Positions 48,199-57,368 of a stretch of 64,000 nt of DNA are shown here, piece by piece; positions within the stretch are counted from its first letter, which is position 1; every line of letters begins with the position of its first letter. Source of the DNA: Gammaproteobacteria bacterium (GTDB lineage Bacteria > Pseudomonadota > Gammaproteobacteria > Steroidobacterales > Woeseiaceae); the NCBI GenBank assembly GCA_024640305.1, contig JAHEFG010000006.1, positions 1-64,000 on the forward strand. The letters run 5' to 3'. Below the pieces are notes generated by a model. That model was not told where the DNA came from. It searched no databases and saw nothing but the letters and a program-made list of their open reading frames with translations. A program made the translations under genes and the position numbers.

Positions 48199-49767
48199 AT
48201 GAGCTGGCACAAATACATATTAATCGGATTGGCGATGACGCTTGCGGTCCTTAAATATACCGACGCGCCTGCGCAGGAGATCGAGACGCTGGTAATGCCC
48301 GGGCAGGTAATTGCTGGACATGCGGATATCGAGCCCGAGTGTGCGTCGTGCCACAAGATGTTTGACAGAAAGGCTCAGCCGCAACTCTGCATGGACTGCC
48401 ACGAAGACATCGGCGCCGACATTGGCTCTTCCACTGGCTTTCACGGCCTTCATCCGGAGGCGAGCAAGGATCAATGTTCAAGTTGTCACGCTGAACATGA
48501 AGGTCGCGACGCTGTCGTTGTGATCCTCGACGAGAATCTTTTTGATCATTCATTCACTGACTTCGACCTGTCCGGTGCACATCTGGAGGCCGAGTGTGCC
48601 AACTGCCATGCAACCGGTAAGAAGCATCGCGAAGCCCCTTCCGACTGCGTGAATTGCCACGAAGAGGACTTGCCTCACGAAGAAACCATGGGTACCGATT
48701 GCGCAAGCTGTCACCAGCCGACCGAGTGGCGGCACGCCATGTTTGATCACTCGACGACGGACTTTCTACTCGTTGGCAAGCATCAGGATGCTGCATGTCT
48801 TGATTGTCACGAGGACCGGACATTTCCGAGTCCGGCATCGACTTGTGTTAGCTGCCACGCAGAAGATGATGCCCACGACGGCCGCAGCGGCGATGACTGC
48901 GCAAACTGCCACACACCGACTGGCTGGAATGATACGACCTTCAATCATTCCCGCGATACGGAGTTTGAATTGCTCGACAGCCATGCGGCCTTGTCATGCG
49001 GCGACTGCCACTCCGAAAATCCGTTCGAGGATCAGATGGAAATGACCTGTGTGTCCTGCCATCTGGAAGATGATAGCCACGACGGCCATAACGGCGACCA
49101 ATGCGACACCTGCCACCGCAGTACGTCCTGGGAGGAACCGTTTTTCGACCATGACCGGGACACGAAGTACCGACTTCTCGGCGGACACAAGGAAGTCGCA
49201 TGTCTTGACTGCCACCTCGAGCCGATTTTCGAGGTAGCGCCGCTAACGAGTTGTGATTCCTGTCATCTGGACGACGACGCTCACGAGGGGTCGTTGGGAT
49301 CGCGTTGCGGAAGTTGCCATACAGAAGTTAAGTGGCAGGATCCTGTGTTTTTCGACCACGACCTTACGAGGTTTCCTCTCCTTGGCGTGCACAACGAGAA
49401 TGAATGCGAGGATTGCCACGAGACACAAGCTTTCGGCCACCAGGAAGGTGACTGTGCCTCCTGCCACCGCGACGACGACCCGCACAACGGTCACTTCCAT
49501 GAGCGCTGCGATACCTGTCACAACCCCGTTGCCTGGGAGATCTGGGCATTTGATCACGACTTACAGACGAGCTTTCCGCTCACTGGCGCGCATGTCAGCG
49601 TCGTCTGTGAAGAATGCCACCGAAGCTCGCTGGACAAGATGATGTCGATCAGCAATAGCTGTCGCAGCTGCCATCGCGCAGATGATATCCATGATGGTGA
49701 ATTCGGATCAGATTGTGGTCGTTGTCACACCGCCGACTCGTTTATCGAAGTGAGGTCACTGCAATGA
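48199..49767 (+). CDS. 21-haem periplasmic cytochrome c
   Basis: This 522-residue exported protein has a signal peptide (MSWHKYILIGLAMTLAVL, cleaved near APAQ) and 21 CXXCH motifs. After the first three they recur as a three-haem unit of about 66-70 residues: CxxCH, W, F-DH, L-x2-H, CxxCH, CxxCH, then D-D-x-H-x-G. The non-CXXCH histidines (FDH, GxH, DDxH) supply one candidate distal ligand per haem, so bis-His haems are likely. It has no other domain, which suggests a periplasmic wire. The ATG at 48199 was chosen because the longer reading overlaps the previous gene and has no signal peptide. Its stop overlaps the next start (ATGA). Confidence 0.93.
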   Translation: MSWHKYILIGLAMTLAVLKYTDAPAQEIETLVMPGQVIAGHADIEPECASCHKMFDRKAQPQLCMDCHEDIGADIGSSTGFHGLHPEASKDQCSSCHAEHEGRDAVVVILDENLFDHSFTDFDLSGAHLEAECANCHATGKKHREAPSDCVNCHEEDLPHEETMGTDCASCHQPTEWRHAMFDHSTTDFLLVGKHQDAACLDCHEDRTFPSPASTCVSCHAEDDAHDGRSGDDCANCHTPTGWNDTTFNHSRDTEFELLDSHAALSCGDCHSENPFEDQMEMTCVSCHLEDDSHDGHNGDQCDTCHRSTSWEEPFFDHDRDTKYRLLGGHKEVACLDCHLEPIFEVAPLTSCDSCHLDDDAHEGSLGSRCGSCHTEVKWQDPVFFDHDLTRFPLLGVHNENECEDCHETQAFGHQEGDCASCHRDDDPHNGHFHERCDTCHNPVAWEIWAFDHDLQTSFPLTGAHVSVVCEECHRSSLDKMMSISNSCRSCHRADDIHDGEFGSDCGRCHTADSFIEVRSLQ

Positions 49768-52721
49768 AAGAACCAATATTGAAGACCTCAATTCAACCGG
49801 GTGCGGCGTCAAGAATCTGGCACCTTTTTCTGCTATCGATCGCCATCATCGGCCTGTTTGTGTCAGGCGATGCGTTATCTCAGCAATCGTTCGATCACTT
49901 TAGTACCGGCTTCGTACTCGATGGGGCCCACACCAACGTTACCTGCGAAAGCTGCCATGCGGGCGGAACGTTTGGCCCGACCGACGCTTCCTGCTCAAGC
50001 TGCCATTCGCAAACCGGAGTCGTGCGCGCATCGTCAAAACCAGCAAGCCATATTGCGACGTTGGGAGAGTGTTCGGATTGCCACATTACGGCAAACTGGG
50101 CCGTCGTAAGCTTCATAGACCATTCTTCCCTGACTGGTAACTGCGTTAGTTGCCACAACGGCTTCCAGGCAACCGGAAAGACTCCGACACATATTTCATC
50201 GGGCGATCGATGCGAAGATTGTCACAATACGACAGGCTGGCTCCCGGCGAATTTCGACCACTCCGGGATCATTGGAAACTGCGTCAGCTGCCATGACGGC
50301 ACTGCCGCGACCGGCAAGGGCCCGACACATGTGCAGACTACGAATGTCTGCGAAGACTGTCACAGCACGATTACGTTCGTTCCGGTCACCACTGTCGATC
50401 ACACGCAAGTTCTGGGCGCATGCAGTTCCTGCCATGACGGCATAACGGCGACTGGTAAACATGCTACTCACATTAGTAGTGGCACGAATTGCGATGACTG
50501 CCATTCGACGGTTGCCTGGTTGCCTGCCAATTTCGATCACATCGACATCACCGGCAATTGCGTGAGTTGCCACAACGGTGTCGAAGCGACCGGCAAGAAT
50601 TTCTCGCACATGCAGACAACGAACGTCTGTGAAGACTGCCATAACCCCAATTTATGGGCGCCGACATTTACGGTTGATCACACGCAGGTACTGGGAACCT
50701 GCGGGTCTTGCCACGATGGCGTAACCGCAACGGGCAGGAATCCAACCCATATTTCGAGTGGCATCAACTGTGACGACTGCCACGCGACAACGGGCTGGTT
50801 ACCCGCCAACTTCAACCATGCCGATATCACGAATAACTGCAGCAACTGTCACAACGGCGTGGACGCGACGGGCAAAGACCTTACTCACATCCAAACCAGC
50901 AACATCTGCGAAGACTGCCACAATTCAAACGTATGGGTCCCGGTGAACACGGTCGACCACACGCAGGTCACAGGAACTTGTAGTTCATGTCATGACGGTG
51001 TAACGGCAACTGGCAAGAACCTGACACACATCACCAGCGGTGACACCTGTGACGATTGTCACTCGACAGTTGGCTGGCTGCCGGCGAACTTCGATCATTT
51101 GAACATCACCGGTAGCTGCATTGACTGCCATAACGGCGTGGATGCCATCGGTAAGGGTGCCACGCATATCCAGACCAGCGACGTATGCGAGGACTGCCAT
51201 AACACCAACGTATTTGCGCCCTCGTTTACAGTCGACCATACGCAGGTCATCGGCGTCTGCAGCTCTTGTCACGATGGCATAGTCGCGACCGGCAAGCACC
51301 CGACGCACTTTGCCAGCAGCGATACTTGCGATGACTGCCACACGACAGTTGCATGGCGACCAGCGACATTCGATCACCTGGACATTACGGGCAATTGCGT
51401 TAGCTGCCACAACGGTCTGGATGCCACGGGCAAGAACCTGACGCATATGCAGACGAGTAACGTCTGTGAGGATTGCCACAATAGTAATGCGTGGTCTCCA
51501 GCCGATACGGTTGATCACACACAGGTACTGGGCAGTTGCGGCTCCTGTCATGACGGTTTTACTGCAACGGGCAAACATCCAACGCACATCACGAGCAATG
51601 ATAGTTGCGACGACTGTCATTCGACAGTTGGCTGGTTACCAGCTAATTTCGATCACGCCGGCATCGTTGGCAATTGCGTCAGCTGCCATAACGGCGTCGA
51701 GGCCACCGGCAAAGATCTCACTCACATCCAGACGACTGACGTCTGCGAGGACTGCCATAACCCGAATGTCTGGACACCGGTTTTCACGGTTGACCATACA
51801 CAGGTAATTGGTGCCTGCGGCTCCTGCCACGACGGAATAATTGCCACAGGCAAGAACGCAACACACATTACCAGCGGCACTAATTGCGACGACTGTCACT
51901 CAACGGTCAGCTGGCTGCCTGCCAATTTCGATCACGTAAATATTACGGGCAACTGTGCCGACTGCCACAATGGTACCGATGCGACGGGCAAGAACCCGAC
52001 ACACATTCAGACGACCAACGTGTGCGAAGACTGCCACACGTCCAACGTCTGGGTTCCCGTATACACCGTCGACCACACGCAGGTCATTGGTACATGTGGT
52101 TCCTGCCACGATGGCAACATAGCGACCGGCAAGAACCCGACGCATATCGCCAGTGGCAATAACTGCGATGACTGCCACACGACAGTCGCGTGGCTGCCCG
52201 CCAACTTCGACCACGTCAACATCGTGGATAACTGTTTCAGCTGCCACAACGGCACTGATGCCATCGGTAAGGGACCGACCCACGTCCAGACAACCAATGT
52301 CTGCGAGGATTGCCACACCACAACGGTCTGGGCACCTGTTACAACGGTGGATCACAACCAGGTTCTCGGCTCATGCTCGTCCTGCCACAATGGCACGACG
52401 GCCACCGGACAAAACCCCGGCCACTTCAATACGTCGCAAGACTGTGGCGTGTGCCACAGTCCCGTCGCGTGGCAGCCGGCTGACTATCGGCACACCGGAC
52501 TTACGTACGAACCGCAGGATCATCGTGGCAACTTCGCCTGCACCGAGTGCCACCAGAACAATTCGGACGTGGTCAACTGGTCGTCGCCCGGATACCAGCC
52601 AAACTGCGCAGGTTGTCACGCCGGTGACTACAAGGCCCGCGTAGACAAGCACAACGGTCTGTCCCAGGATCAGAACTGTGCGTCCAGCGGCTGTCACAGA
52701 ATCAGTGACAGAGAATGGTAG
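49764..52721 (+). CDS. 40-haem repeat cytochrome c
   Basis: This 985-residue exported protein has a signal peptide (residues 1-39, hydrophobic core FLLSIAIIGLFVSG) and 39 CXXCH motifs plus one CASSGCH near the C-terminus. From residue 150 to 893 it consists of eight 93-residue units, each with four haem sites in the order CDDCH, CVSCH, CEDCH, CSSCH. W, FDH/VDH and THI/SHM lie at fixed places, giving four candidate distal histidines per unit. It contains no other domain. Density is one haem per 25 residues. Position between a periplasmic 21-haem cytochrome and a beta-barrel suggests a wire crossing or leaving the envelope. Confidence 0.93.
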   Translation: MKEPILKTSIQPGAASRIWHLFLLSIAIIGLFVSGDALSQQSFDHFSTGFVLDGAHTNVTCESCHAGGTFGPTDASCSSCHSQTGVVRASSKPASHIATLGECSDCHITANWAVVSFIDHSSLTGNCVSCHNGFQATGKTPTHISSGDRCEDCHNTTGWLPANFDHSGIIGNCVSCHDGTAATGKGPTHVQTTNVCEDCHSTITFVPVTTVDHTQVLGACSSCHDGITATGKHATHISSGTNCDDCHSTVAWLPANFDHIDITGNCVSCHNGVEATGKNFSHMQTTNVCEDCHNPNLWAPTFTVDHTQVLGTCGSCHDGVTATGRNPTHISSGINCDDCHATTGWLPANFNHADITNNCSNCHNGVDATGKDLTHIQTSNICEDCHNSNVWVPVNTVDHTQVTGTCSSCHDGVTATGKNLTHITSGDTCDDCHSTVGWLPANFDHLNITGSCIDCHNGVDAIGKGATHIQTSDVCEDCHNTNVFAPSFTVDHTQVIGVCSSCHDGIVATGKHPTHFASSDTCDDCHTTVAWRPATFDHLDITGNCVSCHNGLDATGKNLTHMQTSNVCEDCHNSNAWSPADTVDHTQVLGSCGSCHDGFTATGKHPTHITSNDSCDDCHSTVGWLPANFDHAGIVGNCVSCHNGVEATGKDLTHIQTTDVCEDCHNPNVWTPVFTVDHTQVIGACGSCHDGIIATGKNATHITSGTNCDDCHSTVSWLPANFDHVNITGNCADCHNGTDATGKNPTHIQTTNVCEDCHTSNVWVPVYTVDHTQVIGTCGSCHDGNIATGKNPTHIASGNNCDDCHTTVAWLPANFDHVNIVDNCFSCHNGTDAIGKGPTHVQTTNVCEDCHTTTVWAPVTTVDHNQVLGSCSSCHNGTTATGQNPGHFNTSQDCGVCHSPVAWQPADYRHTGLTYEPQDHRGNFACTECHQNNSDVVNWSSPGYQPNCAGCHAGDYKARVDKHNGLSQDQNCASSGCHRISDREW
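50211..52442 (+). repeat. eight tandem 279-bp coding repeats
   Basis: The codon for the first Cys of the CDDCH-class motif occurs at 50211, 50490 and then every 279 bases to 52164, with no insertion or deletion. A ninth partial unit begins at 52443. Units differ by scattered substitutions but keep all haem codons, so the array was made by tandem duplication and is held by selection on length. Confidence 0.92.
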
Positions 52722-55159
52722 CTTCGTATTTCAACTGTGGCGGTCGCCCATTCGGCCGCTGGGTAACTGCTACTTTGCTGGCTTTTGCGACCCAAGTGAC
52801 GTGGGCGGGGCCGGGTTTCATTAGCAGCGCCCGGGTTTCAGGTGATGACCTGAGCGCCGAGATTGCAATCAGTTTTAATTGTAAAGCCCAATACATTCGA
52901 CATGAGCCGCAGGGCAGCGGCGACTATGTGCGCATTTATTTGGATCCAACCGGGATCTGCAATGGAGTGTCCCCACTCGTCACGAATTCCCGAGCACTGA
53001 TGCGTCCGATCAACTCCGACATGGCGCACCTGTCTGATCTGGAATACGACGGCGACTCAGCCGCTGGTTCGGTACTTACGCTGAGCTTCAGCGAACCGGT
53101 TGACTACACGGTGGAGATGTCGGGCATCTCCTTCGAACTCGTGGTTCACGTTCATCCTTTCTCAGCGCAGCCCGTAGCAAAGGCAGAAAAGCCAGCCGTT
53201 GACCACCGACGCGTCCCCCAACAGCCGCTCGAGACGCCGGACTACGCAATCAATCTGGCGTCGTTTCAGCGCATACCAACCATTGCGGATGCACCCGGAC
53301 TGGTCCCCGCATCCAACCAGAGACTTTACTACTCGGAGGCGAGTGTCGACGGTAAACCCTGGTACCGCTTGAGCCTGGGTAATTTTGTCTCTGTCGATGA
53401 AGCCTCAGCAGTACTCACTGGCCTGCGACAGAAATATCCCGATGCCTGGATAGGCGAGATCGACACAGATGATGTCACCGTCGAATTGACTGCCGTGGAC
53501 GATGACGAGATGTCCGCACTCAGCAACTTGGGCGACGGCGCCAGCAAGGTCGATTTGCTGATGGAGGAAGCGCGCAAGACCATGGTGGCAGGCGACACGT
53601 CCAGAGCGATCCAGATCTATACCAAAATTCTCCAAATGCCAGAGAACTCCCGCCAGCCGGAGGCCCAGGAGTACCTTGCCCTGGCTCGCGAGAAAAATGG
53701 ACAAATGGCACATGCAAAAGCGGAGTACCAGCGCTATTTGTCCATGTACCCCGATGACGATGGCGCCCCCCGAGTTGCGCAGCGGCTTGCCGCCCTGCTC
53801 GCAAGCGGCCGTCAAGCTGGAACCGTAAGCAATGGGCAAGGCAATAACAAAATCGCGAAGCGCAGCGACTGGCGAATGCAGACGTTCTTTTCTCAATACT
53901 ATCGACGTGATGCGAACCAGCAGAATGAGCAGGAACAGATACTCAGCCAGTCAGCGCTATACTCCGACGTAAATTTCGATGCAAGGCGGCGTGGCGAACG
54001 TTTCGATTTCAGCAGCCGAGTATCTGCCGGGTATCGCAACGACTTTCTCGACGAGGAAGTGGCCACAGGCAACGATACGAGAGTTTCCTATGCGTATGCT
54101 GATTTGGCAGACGCGAAAACAGGATGGCGTGGAAGACTTGGTCGCCAGTCCAGAAATACTGGCGGTGTACTCGGTCGATTCGACGGTTTGAACATCGGCT
54201 ACCAGGCGAGCGAGAGACTGCTGCTTAACGCCGTCGTCGGGAAGCCGGCATATTCCGCATCTGAAGGCGTCGATTCGTCACGCTCGTTCTACGGTGCCAG
54301 CCTTAATTTCGGGCCAGTTTTGGACAACCTCGACGTCGGGCTGTTCTATATCGACCAAAAAATTGAAGGCATCCAGGATCGGCAAGCAATTGGTACCGAG
54401 TTCCGCTACTTCGGCACCAACCAGAGCCTTTGGGGCATGATCGACTATGACGTTGCATTCGGCGAACTTTCCAGCGCGTTCCTGCAAGGCAGCTGGCGAC
54501 TACCATCGCGGTTGTCAATTCACGGAGTTATCGATCGGCGCGGTAGCCCATTCCTGAGTACCGGCAACGCCATCATCGGCCAACCAGTGACATCGTTTGA
54601 TGAACTCGCTGTTATCTTCAGTGAAGATGAGCTGCTGCAACTCAGTCGGGATCGTACGCCCATTTCGACGACATTCACGGTCGGACTGTCTTATCCGATT
54701 TCGACGAAGTTGCAGATCAACGCCGACACGAGCCAATCGACAATTGAGGAAACCCCGGCATCTGGCGGCGTCCTGTCAACTCCCGGCGCAAGCTACAGTT
54801 ACTATTCAACCAGCCTTATCGCCAGCAGCCTGTTCAAAGAAGGCGACGTGACGATATTTGGTGCTCGCTACTCGGACTCGGATACGACAAAAGTTATATC
54901 GCTCACGGTCGACAGCCGCTACCCAATTGGTAGAACCTGGCGGATAAACCCGAGGTTAAGGGTTGACCGGAGACAAAGGCTGGCGGATTCGAGTTACGAA
55001 TGGCTTTACACGCCTGGATTACGAATCCAGTATCGGCGTAGTCAAAAGCTGCGCGTCGATCTCGAAGTCGGCAAGCAATTCGCACAGCGAGAAACGGTCG
55101 ATGTAAATTTGGATCGCGAGTCCTATTTCATTAGCCTCGGCTATCAGCTGTTCTTCTGA
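52715..55159 (+). CDS. SPOR-TPR-beta-barrel outer-membrane protein of the cytochrome locus
   Basis: This 814-residue protein has a signal peptide (cleaved near VTWA-GPG), an AMIN-like beta domain (residues 30-150), a SPOR-like domain (about 185-255, YAINLASFQRIPT...WYRLSLGNFVS), TPR-like helices (275-360) and a C-terminal region of alternating strands (about 390-814) ending YFISLGYQLFF. The aromatic end is a typical outer-membrane barrel signal. It follows the 40-haem gene with a seven-base overlap. The barrel may be the sheath of the conduit; the SPOR and TPR parts could bind peptidoglycan and the cytochromes. The function is inferred. Confidence 0.85.
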   Translation: MVASYFNCGGRPFGRWVTATLLAFATQVTWAGPGFISSARVSGDDLSAEIAISFNCKAQYIRHEPQGSGDYVRIYLDPTGICNGVSPLVTNSRALMRPINSDMAHLSDLEYDGDSAAGSVLTLSFSEPVDYTVEMSGISFELVVHVHPFSAQPVAKAEKPAVDHRRVPQQPLETPDYAINLASFQRIPTIADAPGLVPASNQRLYYSEASVDGKPWYRLSLGNFVSVDEASAVLTGLRQKYPDAWIGEIDTDDVTVELTAVDDDEMSALSNLGDGASKVDLLMEEARKTMVAGDTSRAIQIYTKILQMPENSRQPEAQEYLALAREKNGQMAHAKAEYQRYLSMYPDDDGAPRVAQRLAALLASGRQAGTVSNGQGNNKIAKRSDWRMQTFFSQYYRRDANQQNEQEQILSQSALYSDVNFDARRRGERFDFSSRVSAGYRNDFLDEEVATGNDTRVSYAYADLADAKTGWRGRLGRQSRNTGGVLGRFDGLNIGYQASERLLLNAVVGKPAYSASEGVDSSRSFYGASLNFGPVLDNLDVGLFYIDQKIEGIQDRQAIGTEFRYFGTNQSLWGMIDYDVAFGELSSAFLQGSWRLPSRLSIHGVIDRRGSPFLSTGNAIIGQPVTSFDELAVIFSEDELLQLSRDRTPISTTFTVGLSYPISTKLQINADTSQSTIEETPASGGVLSTPGASYSYYSTSLIASSLFKEGDVTIFGARYSDSDTTKVISLTVDSRYPIGRTWRINPRLRVDRRQRLADSSYEWLYTPGLRIQYRRSQKLRVDLEVGKQFAQRETVDVNLDRESYFISLGYQLFF

Positions 55160-55764
55160 TGATGTTGGAGCAATCGAAAATGTCGTTGCGGAAATTGCAG
55201 TGTCTCCTAACCGCGGTCGTGCTTGCTTCATTCATCGGGTGTTCGTCTACTGACTCAATGCCGACTCAGAAACTGGATCCGTTGACCGCAGTCACGATCA
55301 CATTTGCCAAGTCGCCACTTGTCTTCTATCACGACCAATCCGGTCGCGCCGCATATGCGCGAGACTATATTCATATGGCACCGCTCGAGGTTAACCGAGG
55401 CGGAACTTACCGCTATTTTATTTGGCTCGGAATCTGGAACACGCAACAAGACAGCCAGACCGGCGGCCCGCGTGATGGCTTCGAATCCATTATCGTATTA
55501 GCAGACGGAGAACCCAAAGTACTGGAACTAAGCGGCTGGACAGCGGCTTCCGTTGGCGCGAGTGAACCGATATACCTGAAACCGGTTGCTTCGTCGTCGG
55601 ATGCCTACTATGAAGTGACTGCCGATTATCTTCGGCTGCTCGCCGAGTCGACGGAAATTCAGGTTCGATCGAGCGGCTCGCGTGGAGCATCCTACGAACC
55701 CTGGGACAACCAGGAGCGAGCTTTGATTAGCCTGCGCGATTTCGTGCGCGACGTCAGGTACTGA
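55159..55764 (+). CDS. lipoprotein of unknown function in the cytochrome operon
   Basis: This 201-residue lipoprotein has a signal ending ASFIGCSS. The mature part is beta-rich with YRYFIWLGIWNT near residue 88 and no recognised domain or haem motif. Its ATG overlaps the barrel gene stop by one base (TGATG), so it belongs to the same operon. It may be a small outer-membrane accessory to the barrel. Confidence 0.82.
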   Translation: MMLEQSKMSLRKLQCLLTAVVLASFIGCSSTDSMPTQKLDPLTAVTITFAKSPLVFYHDQSGRAAYARDYIHMAPLEVNRGGTYRYFIWLGIWNTQQDSQTGGPRDGFESIIVLADGEPKVLELSGWTAASVGASEPIYLKPVASSSDAYYEVTADYLRLLAESTEIQVRSSGSRGASYEPWDNQERALISLRDFVRDVRY

Positions 55765-55774
55765 TCGCCTCGGC

Positions 55775-56377
55775 CTAGTTGCCTGCCGCGGCTCTAAAAT
55801 CGCTGATCCACTTTTGTGCTATTTGCTGAGCTTTGGCAACGTCTTCGGCGGACAATCTCTCCAGGAGTTCATCGCGTTTCAGCCCCGCACCCATGTCATC
55901 ACCGACCTGAGCTGCGATGTCGTACCAGGCGAATGCCTGAACGCGGTCTTTTGTTACACCCATACCGTGGCCGCAGGCGTAAGCCAGCGCCTTCTGCGCT
56001 GGTACGAATCCTTGCTCCGCTGCCAGCAGGTAGTAACGCGCGGACTCTTCCCAGTTCATATCCACGCCCCAACCATTTGCGTACATGACACCAAGATTGA
56101 ACTGGGCTTCGGCGTGACCGGCATCGGCCGCCAGGCTATACCACTTAATCGCCAAGGCGTCGTCCATCGCCACGCCAAAACCGTTCGCATACAAGCGGCC
56201 AACACAGAATTGAGCCCCCGCATTGCCTGCATCTGCCAATGGCTGACACTCGGCAAGTGACGTCGCATAGTCTCCCTCATTGAACGCGGCTAACCCTTTT
56301 TTCAGATCGGCAGAATCAGCCAGTCCGGCCGCATGCAGAAGCGCAAGAACAATTGCGATTCTGGTAATAACACGCAT
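55775..56377 (-). CDS. Sel1-repeat exported protein
   Basis: This 200-residue protein has a signal peptide (MRVITRIAIVLALLHAAGLADS) and about four Sel1-type repeats of 36 residues (AGNAGAQFCVGRLYANGFGV, AGHAEAQFNLGVMYANGWGV and so on). Sel1 arrays are protein-binding scaffolds. The ATG at 56377 follows AGGAGGAG; the longer reading from 56407 has no signal. It is convergent with the cytochrome operon. Confidence 0.9.
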   Translation of the reverse strand: MRVITRIAIVLALLHAAGLADSADLKKGLAAFNEGDYATSLAECQPLADAGNAGAQFCVGRLYANGFGVAMDDALAIKWYSLAADAGHAEAQFNLGVMYANGWGVDMNWEESARYYLLAAEQGFVPAQKALAYACGHGMGVTKDRVQAFAWYDIAAQVGDDMGAGLKRDELLERLSAEDVAKAQQIAQKWISDFRAAAGN

Positions 56378-56488
56378 GATGCTTAACTCCTCCTGGCGCC
56401 GCCACAATCGACTGCAGCAGCATCGCTCCCATTTGCTCAGGAAGGACTCTTAATCTCAATCGGGAGAAGTACTTACGATTCCGACGGT

Positions 56489-57346
56489 CTATAAAAAACC
56501 GAGAATTTCGGCATGGTGCCTGAGGTGGTCTTCGACGAAAGTCGAGATGAAATAGTAGCCATGATCGTAGCCGTCGTGCATCCGTAGCTCCAGGTTCAAA
56601 CCACTTTCGGCACAGGCTGCTACAAAAAGATCCGGTTTCAGCTGCTCGGCCAGATACGCATCATCCGCACCCTGGTCCACGAGAATCTTTGGGCGCTGGG
56701 CGCCATCAGCTACGTTTCGGGCCACTTCGCACGCGTCATACTCATGCCAGGCGGCCTTTTCATTGCCAAGATAGTAGCGCAGTGCTTTTTGGCCCCAAAG
56801 GCTGTGCAGCGTGGTGCAAATCGGCGCGAACGCCGACAAAGACTTGAATACGTCGGGATGCTTGAGCCCGATCGTCAGTGCACCATGGCCGCCCATTGAG
56901 TGCCCGGTCAGCCCGTGCCGGCTTGCATCACCAGGGAAGTTGCCAAATACCGCCGGCTGCAATTCGTCCATTACATAGTCGTACATATTGTAGTGGCGGG
57001 ACCAGGGTTCTGCGGTCGCATTGAGATAGAAACCGGCACCCAGGCCGAAATCGTAATCATCGTCCGGGTCATCCGGCACGCCGTCACCGCGCGGACTGGT
57101 ATCCGGGGAAACCAGCATGATACCGAGCTCGGCAGCGATTCTTTGCGCACCACTCTTAACCATGAAATTCGCCTCCGTGCAGGTCAGGCCTGACAGAAAT
57201 GTAACAACGGGGACAGCACCATTCGTCGCCTGGGGCGGGACGAATACTGAGAATTGCATGTCGCAGTTGTTGGCGCTGGACGGATGGCGATAGAAACCCA
57301 TCTTGCCGCCAAAGCAGCGGGTTTCGCTAAGTGTTTCGAGTGTCAT
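56489..57346 (-). CDS. fghA: S-formylglutathione hydrolase
   Basis: This 285-residue alpha/beta hydrolase of the esterase D family hydrolyses S-formylglutathione to formate and glutathione in formaldehyde detoxification. The nucleophile is S150 in LTGHSMGGHGAL; LSGLTCTEANF forms the oxyanion region; the Asp is in DQGADD and the His in DGYDHGYYF. Its usual partner, glutathione-dependent formaldehyde dehydrogenase, is not in the window. Confidence 0.95.
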   Translation of the reverse strand: MTLETLSETRCFGGKMGFYRHPSSANNCDMQFSVFVPPQATNGAVPVVTFLSGLTCTEANFMVKSGAQRIAAELGIMLVSPDTSPRGDGVPDDPDDDYDFGLGAGFYLNATAEPWSRHYNMYDYVMDELQPAVFGNFPGDASRHGLTGHSMGGHGALTIGLKHPDVFKSLSAFAPICTTLHSLWGQKALRYYLGNEKAAWHEYDACEVARNVADGAQRPKILVDQGADDAYLAEQLKPDLFVAACAESGLNLELRMHDGYDHGYYFISTFVEDHLRHHAEILGFL

Positions 57347-57368
57347 GTGAGCGGATTATGCCCGGACA

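Noticed and set aside
50196-51620. Long minus-strand open frames (about 148 and 211 codons) inside the 40-haem gene
   Set aside because: They mirror the 279-base coding repeat on the opposite strand, repeat with it, and lack start sites or family features; the plus-strand haem motifs are decisive.
50211-52442. CRISPR-like or mobile repeat array
   Set aside because: The repeats are 279 bases, coding, in frame and without spacers, so they are protein repeats.
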